Notes under the pieces: model-generated
Told to the model about the DNA's origin: nothing
Seen by the model: only the letters and a program-made list of their open reading frames with translations
Databases searched by the model: none
Shown here: in pieces, positions 1-7,028 of the stretch
Numbering within the stretch: position 1 is the stretch's first letter
How the letters are laid out: every line of letters starts with the position of its first letter
Position numbers and translations under genes: made by a program
NCBI GenBank assembly: GCA_007116995.1
Contig: SKHL01000013.1
Location: 1 to 9,329 of the forward strand
Reading direction: 5' to 3'
DNA: 9,329 nucleotides
Source: Limnochordia bacterium
Lineage (GTDB): Bacteria; Bacillota; Limnochordia; Darwinibacteriales; DTU012

Positions 1-21
1 AACCGTTAGTTGTATCCCGTG

Positions 22-88
22 CCCATGTGTGCCGAACTTCATTTTAATTTATTCGATGGTGCTGCCGATGGTTGTTCGGCAACATGGG
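22..88. repeat. Imperfect inverted repeat (15 bp arms, one bulge) upstream of the radical SAM gene
   Basis: The arm CCCATGT-G-TGCCGAAC (22-37) is complementary to GTTCGGCAACATGGG (74-88), giving 15 pairs with one bulged G at 29 and a 36-nt loop. A second, shorter hairpin, TGCCGA (63-68) with TCGGCA (76-81), uses the same 3' arm, so the two folds exclude each other. No T-run follows, so it is not a classical intrinsic terminator. It could be a leader RNA of the downstream gene or the tail of an upstream transcript. No coding sequence is recognisable in 1-120. Confidence 0.5.
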
Positions 89-123
89 GGTCTATAACGA
101 ATAGCTAGAGTGGAGGAGCTTTG

Positions 124-1980
124 ATGGATAATGAATTAGTGCAGGTTTTACCAGAAGTGTTAAAACCTGCTCGTTATACAAATAATGAGTTGCATGCTGT
201 CCATAAGGATTGGGAGGTTATGCAGGTAAAGATGGTTCTAGCTTTTCCAGATCTCTATGAGATTGGCATGGGTCATCTAGGATTTAAGATACTGTATCAT
301 ATTATCAATACGCGCACTGATTGCCTTGCTGAAAGGGTGTATATGCCCTGGGTGGATATGCAGAAAAAGATGGTGCAATTTGATCTCCCTCTAACATCCT
401 TAGAGTCTGGAAACCCTTTATCGGCATTTGATCTAGTGGGCTTTACTCTGCAGTATGAGATGAGTTATACTAACATAATTAAAATGCTTGACTTAGGAGG
501 AATCCCACGCTTTAGTATTCAACGAGGAGACCAGGACCCGATCATTGTGGCTGGAGGACCGTGCGCGTTCAATGTGGAGCCTGTCGCGGATTTCTTCGAT
601 TGTGTAGTACTTGGTGAAGGTGAGGAAGTTATCCATGAGTTACTCGATGTCGTGCGCGATTGGAAGGGGAGTAACGATAACAGGCAACAGCTATTAGGCA
701 AATTAGCTAGGATCGAAGGGATCTATGTTCCTAGCCTTTATACGCCACATTATACTCAAGCTGGAGATTTTATTACGATTGAATCATCTAGTCATGCACC
801 AGAGACTGTGACGAAACGGGTTATTGCTGATTTTGATGGAGTTGAATATCCCAACACCTTTGTGATTCCATATCTGGAGGTTGTGCATGATCGAACTATG
901 GTTGAGGTGTTACGAGGGTGTACGAGGGGGTGTCGTTTTTGCCATGCAGGCATGGTATATCGTCCTGTACGGGAGAAAAGTGTAGACACCTTAAAGCAAC
1001 AAGTTGCGAGTCTAGTGGATAGCACAGGCTATGAAGAGGTTTCGCTCGCTTCTCTATCCACTGGAGATTACTCATGTATAGAAAATCTAGTCGGTGAGCT
1101 TGTGAATACCTATGAAGGACAAGGCGTAGGACTATCTCTACCCTCCCTGCGGGTTGATTCTTTCTCTGTTAAGTTGGCAGAGGAGATTCAACGGTTTCGG
1201 AAAACTGGATTGACCTTTGCCCCCGAAGCAGGAACCCAAAGACTGCGTAATGTAATCAATAAGAATGTATCCGAAGAGGACTTATATCAAGCGGTTAAGG
1301 GTGCATTCGCTGCTGGTTGGCACCAGGTGAAGTTGTATTTCATGATTGGTTTACCCACAGAAACAACAGCGGATCTCGATGGAATTATTACGTTAGCCAA
1401 TCAAGTCCTAAAAATCGGGCGAGATAATCGGCCACAGGGTGGTAAACGTCCTAGTGTAACTGTTAGTATAGCCTCTTTTGTCCCAAAAGGGCACACTCCC
1501 TTTCAATGGGAAGCGCAGGATAGCCAAGAGGTACTGCGTGGTAAGCAAGCCTATCTCCGCAAACAACTATCCAAGCCAGGGATCACGCTGCAATCTCATG
1601 ATGTGCAGACCAGCTTTTTAGAAGGTGTATTTGCACGAGGAGATCGGAGGCTAGCCCAGGTTCTAGTCAAAGCTGTAGATTTGGGATGCCAATTTGATGG
1701 GTGGAGTGAATACTTCCGCTATGATCTATGGATGCAGGCTTTTGAGGCTTGTGGATTGGATCCTCACTATTATACAGAACGAGTACGCGCTGATGATGAG
1801 GTCTTCCCATGGGAGCATCTTAGTAGTGGTGTCAGCCGTAAATATTTGTTTAGGGAACGGGCTCGCGCCCTGCAAGAGACTAGAACAGAGGATTGCCGTT
1901 ATCATGCTTGTACCGGTTGCGATGTATGCCAAACCCTATCAGTAGACACTCAGATCGAGAGGAGGAATCCTAATGGTTAA
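124..1980 (+). CDS. B12-binding-type radical SAM protein (TIGR03960-like)
   Basis: A 618-residue protein that I recognise as the TIGR03960 family: an N-terminal cobalamin-binding-like domain followed by a radical SAM domain. The Fe-S motif CTRGCRFC is visible, with Cys266, Cys270 and Cys273 as CX3CX2C, followed by HAGMVYRPVREKS as usual in this family. The C-terminus is Cys-rich (Cys591, Cys596, Cys599, Cys602; CTGCDVC), which suggests a second metal site (inference). ATG at 124 is chosen because GGAGG (112-116) lies 7 bases upstream; the TTG at 121 would add one residue. The stop codon overlaps the next start by 8 bp, suggesting translational coupling with the DUF2344 partner, to which this family is linked or fused in other genomes. 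The substrate is unknown to me. Proximity to rng and rplU suggests RNA or ribosome modification, which is inference only. Confidence 0.93.
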   Translation: MDNELVQVLPEVLKPARYTNNELHAVHKDWEVMQVKMVLAFPDLYEIGMGHLGFKILYHIINTRTDCLAERVYMPWVDMQKKMVQFDLPLTSLESGNPLSAFDLVGFTLQYEMSYTNIIKMLDLGGIPRFSIQRGDQDPIIVAGGPCAFNVEPVADFFDCVVLGEGEEVIHELLDVVRDWKGSNDNRQQLLGKLARIEGIYVPSLYTPHYTQAGDFITIESSSHAPETVTKRVIADFDGVEYPNTFVIPYLEVVHDRTMVEVLRGCTRGCRFCHAGMVYRPVREKSVDTLKQQVASLVDSTGYEEVSLASLSTGDYSCIENLVGELVNTYEGQGVGLSLPSLRVDSFSVKLAEEIQRFRKTGLTFAPEAGTQRLRNVINKNVSEEDLYQAVKGAFAAGWHQVKLYFMIGLPTETTADLDGIITLANQVLKIGRDNRPQGGKRPSVTVSIASFVPKGHTPFQWEAQDSQEVLRGKQAYLRKQLSKPGITLQSHDVQTSFLEGVFARGDRRLAQVLVKAVDLGCQFDGWSEYFRYDLWMQAFEACGLDPHYYTERVRADDEVFPWEHLSSGVSRKYLFRERARALQETRTEDCRYHACTGCDVCQTLSVDTQIERRNPNG

Positions 1981-2647
1981 AGGAGCGCGAGTTCGCTTCT
2001 CCAAGGGAAGTGAAGTCCGGTTTCTCTCTCATCTGGATCTGCTACGCACGATAGAGAGGGCCATTCGGCGTAGCAAGTTACCCATCGCCTATTCAGAAGG
2101 GTTTCATCCTAAACCTAAACTTGCCTTCGCATCGGCTTTGTCTGTGGGTCTAACAAGCTCCGGGGAATATGCCGATCTAGTGATGGCGTCACCCATTTCT
2201 GCTACAGAGGTACAAGATCGACTAAACGCTACCTTGCCTCAAGGATTCTCTGTTGACGCAGCTCTGGAACTACCAGAAGGAGCAAGTTCCTTAATGTCAA
2301 TCATATCAGCGGCGAGCTATGGGCTGACCTTAATAGAGGGGTCTAACCAAGATTTATCTGGGCTAGTGAATCAATTATTAGCTTCAGATAGTCTTCCGAT
2401 CAGACGGGAGACAAAAAAGGGAGTTCGGTCCTTAGACATTCGGCCGATGATTTACGATTTAAAATGGGATAGAAATAAGAATCAGATTTTATTGCGATGT
2501 GCTTGTGGTAGTGTTCAGAATGTGCGTCCCACAGAAATTTTCCATTTTTTTTCCTTACCGATGAGTAAAGTTTTGGTTCATCGTGAAGAACTATTGGTAA
2601 GGAAAGATGATGGGGTATGGATTACTCCGTTGGATGTATTGAAGTGA
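1973..2647 (+). CDS. Radical SAM-linked protein, DUF2344 (TIGR03936-like)
   Basis: A 224-residue soluble protein with no signal peptide or membrane segment. The N-terminal half carries the family hallmark: VRFSKGSEVRFLSHLDLLR, then an Arg-rich segment (ERAIRRSKLPIAYSEGFHPKPKL) and a hydrophobic strand ending in GEYADL. This matches the DUF2344 family that follows or is fused to TIGR03960 radical SAM proteins. The C-terminal half is less conserved and holds a CAC motif. GGAGG (1961-1965) sits 7 bases before the ATG, inside the end of the upstream gene, and the 8-bp overlap points to coupled synthesis in fixed ratio. It probably acts with the radical SAM enzyme, perhaps in substrate binding (inference). 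No catalytic motif is recognised. Confidence 0.9.
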   Translation: MVKGARVRFSKGSEVRFLSHLDLLRTIERAIRRSKLPIAYSEGFHPKPKLAFASALSVGLTSSGEYADLVMASPISATEVQDRLNATLPQGFSVDAALELPEGASSLMSIISAASYGLTLIEGSNQDLSGLVNQLLASDSLPIRRETKKGVRSLDIRPMIYDLKWDRNKNQILLRCACGSVQNVRPTEIFHFFSLPMSKVLVHREELLVRKDDGVWITPLDVLK

Positions 2648-2685
2648 GCCCTAGAATCGCTTCCTTAAGTGAAGGAGTAGGTGTT

Positions 2686-4125
2686 ATGTCACGAAGAATT
2701 ATGATATCATCAGTTTTTAATCAAATACTAGTGGGAATTGTGGAACAGGGGCGCCTAGCAGAATTCTTTCTAGAGCAAAATGAGCAAAGCCGTCTTGTGG
2801 GGAACATTTATAAAGGGAAGGTAGAGAACGTGTTACCCGGTATGGACGCGGCCTTTGTTAATATTGGGCTAGAACGGAATGCCTTTCTTTATGTGGATGA
2901 TATTTCTTCCGATGACAAGAGTCGCCCTATTCAATCCCTTGTGCATAAGGGACAAGAAATCTTAGTTCAAGTTACAAAGGAGCCGGAGGGGAATAAAGGT
3001 GCGCGAGTGATTGGTCAGATAACGATTCCTGGACGGTCCCTTGTTTTAATGCCTTCAGAAGATAATATTGGAGTATCTAGGCAAATAAGTGATACTAGTG
3101 AACGGGATCGCTTAAAGAGAATGGGCAGAGAATTAAAGCCGGAGGGTATAGGTCTAATCATTCGCACGGTTGCGGAAGGGAAGGACTATCAGGATCTATT
3201 AGCTGATCGGGAATATTTGCTATCTCAGTGGGCAAATATTCAAGAGGAGTGTAGAAAGACAGCAGCACCAGCTCTTGTATACCAAGACCATGATTTAGTC
3301 TATCGGATTGTGCGAGATATCGTATCGGCTGATGTCGAAGAAATAGTTGTGGATAGTTTAGAGCTGTATCAGAGCATATTAGATATTCTTGACCAATTAG
3401 GAATCGATGAGACCACTAAGATTAACCTTTATACAGGGAAAGTAGGCCTTTTTGAACAAGCAGGAATAACAAAGGATCTAGACCGAGCCACCAAAAAGCG
3501 GGTTTGGTTAAATAGCGGGGGATATTTAATTATTGATCAAACGGAAGCTCTAGTCAGTATAGATGTCAATACAGGTAAATATGTGGGTTCAACAGATCTA
3601 GCTGATACAGTGCTTAGTACCAATTTAGAGGCGTCTCGGGAGATTGCCAAGCAGTTAAGGTTACGAAATATTGGTGGGATCATAATTATAGATTTTATCG
3701 ATATGGTTAGTGAAGTAGATAAACAGAAGGTGCTAGCAGAGCTAGAACAGGCTCTGGCTAAGGATAAGACCAAGAGCCATGTACTTGGCTTTACCCAACT
3801 AGGTCTTGCAGAGATGACACGTAAAAAATCAAAGAAGACATTAAGTCACGTACTCGAGATGCCTTGTCCTAGTTGCCAAGGAACCGGACATGTGTTATCA
3901 CCTCATACCGTCGCAATTAATACGGCTCAGCAGCTCTACGCACTTGCCAAAGAAAACGATGTGACTCGCATAGAGGGAGAATGTCACCCTCAAGTAGCAG
4001 CGCTGTTAATTGGCAAAGGTGGGAGTACTTTAGCCCAACTGCGGAAAGACTTAGGAGTGCCCATAAATATTAGCGGCAATGAGGATTATACCATTGAAGA
4101 GACGAAATTAGTGCCCTATATCTGA
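2686..4125 (+). CDS. rng: Ribonuclease G (RNase E/G family endoribonuclease)
   Basis: A 479-residue cytoplasmic single-strand-specific endoribonuclease for rRNA maturation and mRNA decay. It starts with the family signature SRRIMISS. An S1 RNA-binding domain follows at about residues 35-125 (VGNIYKGKVENVLPGMDAAFVNIG), then the 5'-sensor/RNase H-like region. The Mg-binding aspartates sit in SIDVNTGK (Asp293) and IIIIDFIDM (Asp336); their 43-residue spacing equals that of Asp303/Asp346 in E. coli RNase E. The Zn-link CPSC is Cys394/Cys397. The C-terminal part contains IGKGG (442-446), resembling a KH GxxG loop. ATG 2686 is chosen over an in-frame ATG at 2617 because AAGGAG (2672-2677) precedes it by 8 bases and family homology begins here; the 2617 start would overlap the previous gene by 31 bp. 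It lacks the long degradosome scaffold of E. coli RNase E. Confidence 0.96.
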   Translation: MSRRIMISSVFNQILVGIVEQGRLAEFFLEQNEQSRLVGNIYKGKVENVLPGMDAAFVNIGLERNAFLYVDDISSDDKSRPIQSLVHKGQEILVQVTKEPEGNKGARVIGQITIPGRSLVLMPSEDNIGVSRQISDTSERDRLKRMGRELKPEGIGLIIRTVAEGKDYQDLLADREYLLSQWANIQEECRKTAAPALVYQDHDLVYRIVRDIVSADVEEIVVDSLELYQSILDILDQLGIDETTKINLYTGKVGLFEQAGITKDLDRATKKRVWLNSGGYLIIDQTEALVSIDVNTGKYVGSTDLADTVLSTNLEASREIAKQLRLRNIGGIIIIDFIDMVSEVDKQKVLAELEQALAKDKTKSHVLGFTQLGLAEMTRKKSKKTLSHVLEMPCPSCQGTGHVLSPHTVAINTAQQLYALAKENDVTRIEGECHPQVAALLIGKGGSTLAQLRKDLGVPINISGNEDYTIEETKLVPYI

Positions 4126-4154
4126 TTGACAAGATGGGCAGAGGATGATAGAAT
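4126..4154 (+). promoter_or_regulatory. Sigma-A type promoter of rplU-prp-rpmA
   Basis: TTGACA (4126-4131) is a perfect -35 box. After a 17-base spacer comes TAGAAT (4149-4154), a one-mismatch -10 box, preceded by TGA (4146-4148) giving an extended -10 TGn. The -35 box begins on the base right after the rng TGA stop. Transcription would start near 4161, at the 5' end of the L21-like leader. No experimental start is known to me. Confidence 0.85.
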
Positions 4155-4160
4155 AAATTC

Positions 4161-4259
4161 TGTAGGTTTGTGCTTTTTTGCAAACCGCTCAGGACGGGCT
4201 ATTGAAAACACAGTTCTTGTGTGCCTGGATCTGGCGAGTCTAAGCGAGGAGGTGTAGCA
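4161..4259 (+). promoter_or_regulatory. L21-leader-like autoregulatory 5' UTR
   Basis: The leader of about 99 nt between the promoter and rplU can form GGTTTG/CAAACC (4165-4170 with 4181-4186), an outer CAGG/CCTG stem (4190-4193 with 4224-4227) and an inner hairpin ACACA-GTTCT-TGTGT (4208-4222). It ends in AGGAGG (4247-4252), 7 bases before the rplU ATG. Position and layout match the ribosomal protein L21 leader known from Firmicutes, in which L21 is thought to bind its own mRNA to repress the operon. The assignment rests on structure and location, not on a covariance search. Confidence 0.72.
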
Positions 4260-4571
4260 ATGCACGCAATTATTGAAACCGGTGGTAAGCAATATCGCGT
4301 TGCTGAAGGAGACACTATTTATGTCGAGAAGTTGGATGTAACTGAAGGTGATCAGATTACCTTAGAGAAAGTGTTGCTGGTCAGTAATGAGGGCACTGTA
4401 AAGGTAGGTACTCCTATTGTTGATGGTGCGAAAGTAACGGCTAAAGTTGATAAGCATGGTAAAGGCAAGAAGATTATTGTCTTTAAGTACAAAGCCAAGA
4501 AGAATTATCGAAAAAAGAACGGTCATCGTCAACCATACACTAAGCTAGTAATTGATAAGATTGAGGCATAA
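4260..4571 (+). CDS. rplU: 50S ribosomal protein L21 (bL21)
   Basis: A 103-residue protein, the usual bL21 length. The N-terminus MHAIIETGGKQYRVAEGD and the basic C-terminal part (KYKAKKNYRKKNGHRQPYTKLVI) are diagnostic. It binds 23S rRNA in the large subunit. ATG 4260 follows AGGAGG by 7 bases; an upstream in-frame GTG at 4221 would add 13 residues that lie inside the leader structure and is rejected. The TAA stop shares its last A with the ATG of prp (TAATG), a classic termination-reinitiation junction. First gene of the rplU-prp-rpmA operon. Confidence 0.98.
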   Translation: MHAIIETGGKQYRVAEGDTIYVEKLDVTEGDQITLEKVLLVSNEGTVKVGTPIVDGAKVTAKVDKHGKGKKIIVFKYKAKKNYRKKNGHRQPYTKLVIDKIEA

Positions 4572-4906
4572 TGATGTTGGTTCGTTTTCAGCGTAAAAAG
4601 CAGGTGATATCCGGTTTTGTCGCAAAAGGGCATACAGGCTATGCTGATCATGGCGAAGACATTGTCTGTGCCGCAGTATCCGCTCTCACCCAGACTACCG
4701 TAATAGGCTTACAGGAAGTAGCAGGGATTGATGTGGATTTAGTTGTCAAAGAGGGGTATCTAGAGTGTATGTTACCAAGTGGATTTTGTCCCAAGTTAGA
4801 CGACGATAGCCAGGTAATATTAAACACATTGTATAAAGGGTTAATAGCCATTTATGAAGAGTATGGTGACTTCTTAAGAATTGAGGAGGTGGAATCATGC
4901 GAATGA
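4571..4906 (+). CDS. prp: Ribosomal-processing cysteine protease Prp
   Basis: An approximately 111-residue cysteine protease of the Prp (DUF464) family, encoded between L21 and L27 in Firmicutes. It removes the N-terminal extension of L27. The catalytic pair is visible as GHTGYADHGEDIVCAAVSAL, His21 and Cys33, with the 12-residue spacing of His22/Cys34 in the S. aureus enzyme. Two adjacent ATG codons (4571 and 4574) are possible. The weak SD GAGG (4563-4566) is better spaced for 4574, while 4571 overlaps the rplU stop; they differ by one Met. The gene end overlaps rpmA by 10 bp and carries the rpmA SD. Its substrate is its operon neighbour. Confidence 0.95.
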   Translation: MMLVRFQRKKQVISGFVAKGHTGYADHGEDIVCAAVSALTQTTVIGLQEVAGIDVDLVVKEGYLECMLPSGFCPKLDDDSQVILNTLYKGLIAIYEEYGDFLRIEEVESCE

Positions 4907-5190
4907 ATCTACAATTATTTGCATCGAAAAAAGGTGTAGGAAGTACAAAGAATGGTCGGGATTCGATTGCGAAACGCTTAGGTGTTAAGCGTCATGATGG
5001 TCAGTACGTGACAGCTGGTAGCATTCTCGTTCGTCAACGGGGTACAAAGGTGAAGCCTGGTGATAATGTTGGTCTAGGCAATGATGACACATTGTTTGCT
5101 AAGATGGATGGGTATGTGTGTTTTGAGCGTAAAGGCAAAACTGGTAAGCAAGTTAGCATTCTTGCTGAGCGGGCTACAGTTACAGCCTAA
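4897..5190 (+). CDS. rpmA: 50S ribosomal protein L27 (bL27) with Prp-cleavable N-terminal extension
   Basis: A 97-residue bL27, the large-subunit protein whose N-terminus reaches toward the peptidyl transferase centre. The sequence MRMNLQLFASKKG followed by GSTKNGRDSIAKRLGVKR is diagnostic. The first eight residues ending LQLF form the extension that Prp removes in Firmicutes; by homology cleavage is expected between Phe8 and Ala9, leaving ASKKG as the mature start. AGGAGG (4884-4889) is 7 bases before ATG 4897; a second ATG at 4903 would shorten the extension and is less well placed. An intrinsic terminator begins 10 bases after the stop, so this is the last gene of the operon. Confidence 0.98.
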   Translation: MRMNLQLFASKKGVGSTKNGRDSIAKRLGVKRHDGQYVTAGSILVRQRGTKVKPGDNVGLGNDDTLFAKMDGYVCFERKGKTGKQVSILAERATVTA

Positions 5191-5200
5191 TGATTTGCAG

Positions 5201-5231
5201 ATCCCTTTCGTGAGTACGGAAGGGATTTTTT
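5201..5231 (+). terminator. Intrinsic terminator of the rplU-prp-rpmA operon
   Basis: ATCCCTTTCGT (5201-5211) pairs with ACGGAAGGGAT (5216-5226), 11 pairs including one G-T wobble, around a GAGT loop, followed at once by a run of T (5226-5231). A strong rho-independent terminator separating rpmA from obg. Confidence 0.93.
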
Positions 5232-5297
5232 ATACATACTATCAGTATTATTTGGTGAGACCAAAATGAAGAAATGTAGCTAAAGAGGGTATCTATG

Positions 5298-6590
5298 ATG
5301 TTTCTAGATAGAGCACGGATTTTTGTTAAGGCAGGCGATGGAGGTAATGGACACGTAGGCTTTCGTCGCGAGAAATATGTGCCAGCTGGGGGTCCAGCTG
5401 GGGGCGATGGTGGTCGCGGTGGGAGTGTTATCTTCCAAGCTGATGCTAATTTGTCAACACTGATCGACTTTAAGTATATCAAGAATTATAAGGCAGAAAA
5501 TGGCGAACACGGTCAGAAAAAGAATCAATACGGCAAAGATGCTGAGGACTTAATTGTACTGATACCACCAGGCACGCTTATCAAGCATGGAGAAACAGGA
5601 GAAGTTATTGCCGACTTAATTAAAGATAAACAAAAGCTTTTGATTGCCCAGGGTGGTCGTGGTGGTCGTGGTAATACGAAGTTTGCTACAGCGACTAGAC
5701 AAGCTCCAGCCTTTGCAGAGCGAGGCGAGGAGGGTCCGAGTTTTTGGGTTGATTTAGAGCTGAAGTTAATCGCAGATGCTGGATTGGTGGGTTATCCTAA
5801 TGCTGGGAAGTCTACGCTAATATCTGTTGTTTCTGCAGCGAAACCGAAAATAGCGAACTACCCATTCACCACCTTGATTCCTAATCTAGGTGTTGTTTCC
5901 CTAGGTGTAGGTGAGTCTTTCGTCTTAGCTGACATTCCCGGAATAATTGAGGGAGCCCATGTTGGTGTTGGATTAGGAACTGATTTTCTTCGTCATGTGG
6001 AACGTACCAGGGTAATAGTGCATGTAGTGGATGTAGCTGCGGTAGATGGTCGAGATCCCCTAGACGATTATAAGCAGATCAACAAGGAACTGTCTTTGTT
6101 TAGTGAGAAATTAAGCACTCTGCCTCAAGTAGTTGTGGGGAATAAGATGGATTTACCAGGAGCGGATCAAGATTTTGACCGGTTAGCTCAATTAGTGGCC
6201 ACAGAGAATCGGGAGATTTTTCCTATCTCCGCTGCTACTAGTCAGGGAACGAGTGATTTAGTGAATCACATAGGAAACATGCTAAGGGAGATAAAGGCTA
6301 CAGATCCCGTTGGCCAAGGGCTAGAAGAAGAAATCTTGGTATATCATCCTGAAACGCAAACAAACCCGGTTGAGGATTTCACCCTTAGCAGAGACAACGA
6401 GGATTATGTGGTGGAGGGAGCGGGGTTAACTCGGTTAATGAATCGGCTTGATCTGAATAATGATGAGACGATCGACTACTTACAGCGCTTATTTGAGAAA
6501 ATTGGTCTCTACAAAAAATTGAAAGCGGATAATATTCCGGAAGGGACGACCGTACGCGTGGGTGAATTAGAATTTGAGTACTATGAGTAA
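5298..6590 (+). CDS. obg: Obg family GTPase (ObgE/CgtA)
   Basis: A 430-residue essential GTPase that associates with the 50S subunit and works in late large-subunit assembly and stress control. It has a Gly-rich Obg fold at residues 1-158 (GDGGNGHVGFRREKYVPAGGPAGGDGG). The G domain shows G1 GYPNAGKST (165-173), G2 around Thr191/Thr192, G3 DIPG (212-215), G4 NKMD (282-285) and G5 SAA (311-313). An OCT domain spans about 343-430 and ends in GELEFEYYE. ATG 5298 gives the family start MFLDRARIFVKAGDGG; ATG 5295 would add one Met. The SD is modest (AAAGAGGG, 5282-5289). The 66-bp gap after the rpmA terminator holds a small TTTGGT-GAG-ACCAAA hairpin (5251-5265) but no convincing promoter, although one must exist or read-through occurs. 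yhbY follows after 12 bases. Confidence 0.98.
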   Translation: MFLDRARIFVKAGDGGNGHVGFRREKYVPAGGPAGGDGGRGGSVIFQADANLSTLIDFKYIKNYKAENGEHGQKKNQYGKDAEDLIVLIPPGTLIKHGETGEVIADLIKDKQKLLIAQGGRGGRGNTKFATATRQAPAFAERGEEGPSFWVDLELKLIADAGLVGYPNAGKSTLISVVSAAKPKIANYPFTTLIPNLGVVSLGVGESFVLADIPGIIEGAHVGVGLGTDFLRHVERTRVIVHVVDVAAVDGRDPLDDYKQINKELSLFSEKLSTLPQVVVGNKMDLPGADQDFDRLAQLVATENREIFPISAATSQGTSDLVNHIGNMLREIKATDPVGQGLEEEILVYHPETQTNPVEDFTLSRDNEDYVVEGAGLTRLMNRLDLNNDETIDYLQRLFEKIGLYKKLKADNIPEGTTVRVGELEFEYYE

Positions 6591-6602
6591 GGTGGTAGTG
6601 AA

Positions 6603-6902
6603 ATGTTGACTAGTAGACAACGTGCCTATTTGCGCTCCTTAGGAAATCAGATGGATCCTATTTTCCAGATAGGTAAAGGTGGATTGACAAAGGAGTTATT
6701 AACTCAGTTAGATAATGCTTTAGAAGCTAGGGAATTAATCAAAGTGCGAGTATTAAGAAACTGCATAGAGGAACCTAGTGTTTTAGCAGAAGATGTCAGC
6801 GACAGTACAGGGGCAGAGATTGTTCAGAAAATTGGACGCAACTTTCTTATCTACCGGGAGTCTGTAGAAAAACTAAAGATTAAACTACCAGACAGTCAGT
6901 AG
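6603..6902 (+). CDS. yhbY: CRM-domain RNA-binding protein YhbY
   Basis: A 99-residue protein consisting of a single CRM domain, the family of small proteins bound to pre-50S particles and related to plant group II intron splicing factors. Visible hallmarks are LTSRQRAYLRSLGNQMDPIFQIGKGG, with the GKGG RNA-binding loop, the helix LLTQLDNALEARELIKVRVL and GRNFLIYR near the end. GGTGG (6591-6595) precedes the ATG by 7 bases, and the start is 12 bases past the obg stop, so co-transcription with obg is likely. No terminator is seen after the TAG. Confidence 0.95.
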   Translation: MLTSRQRAYLRSLGNQMDPIFQIGKGGLTKELLTQLDNALEARELIKVRVLRNCIEEPSVLAEDVSDSTGAEIVQKIGRNFLIYRESVEKLKIKLPDSQ

Positions 6903-7028
6903 TCGCCTCCTTATTTCGAACTCTCTGTAGAAGGGGAAATATTGGATTGTGTCGAAGATATGGAGAAAATAAGGATTGGTTTCTTATACGGACTGCAAGT
7001 GCATAATAAGTCAAGGAGGTAAGTTAAT
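6903..7028 (+). other. yhbY-xylA intergenic region with strong xylA SD and upstream anti-SD-like heptamer
   Basis: This 126-bp gap shows no terminator and no clear promoter; TTGGAT...GAAAAT (near 6941) and TTTCTT...CATAAT (near 6980-7007) are weak candidates. The xylA SD AAGGAGG (7013-7019) is complementary to CCTCCTT (6906-6912) just after yhbY, so the SD could be masked by long-range pairing. I see no XylR-type operator that I would defend. Confidence 0.35.

Noticed and set aside
71..98. Possible promoter (GTTGTT-16-TATAAC) before the radical SAM gene
   Set aside because: The -35 box is poor and lies inside the inverted repeat; not strong enough to list.
2617..2685. N-terminal extension of rng from ATG 2617
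   Set aside because: No SD, overlaps the end of the DUF2344 gene, and family homology begins at ATG 2686, which has a well-spaced AAGGAG.
4221..4259. GTG start for rplU adding 13 residues
   Set aside because: It lies inside the leader hairpin; bL21 normally starts at the M(H)AIIETGGKQY Met, which has AGGAGG 7 bases upstream.
5246..5265. TATTAT as -10 and TTTGGT-GAG-ACCAAA hairpin as operator for obg
   Set aside because: No matching -35 box and the hairpin is only six pairs with a three-base loop; mentioned under obg only.
5081..5269. 62-codon ORF within rpmA and its terminator
   Set aside because: Out-of-frame overlap with rpmA that runs through the intrinsic terminator; no SD and no family resemblance.
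5180..5482. 100-codon minus-strand ORF opposite the start of obg
   Set aside because: Low-complexity Pro-rich stretch is the complement of the Gly-rich Obg N-domain; no independent coding signal.
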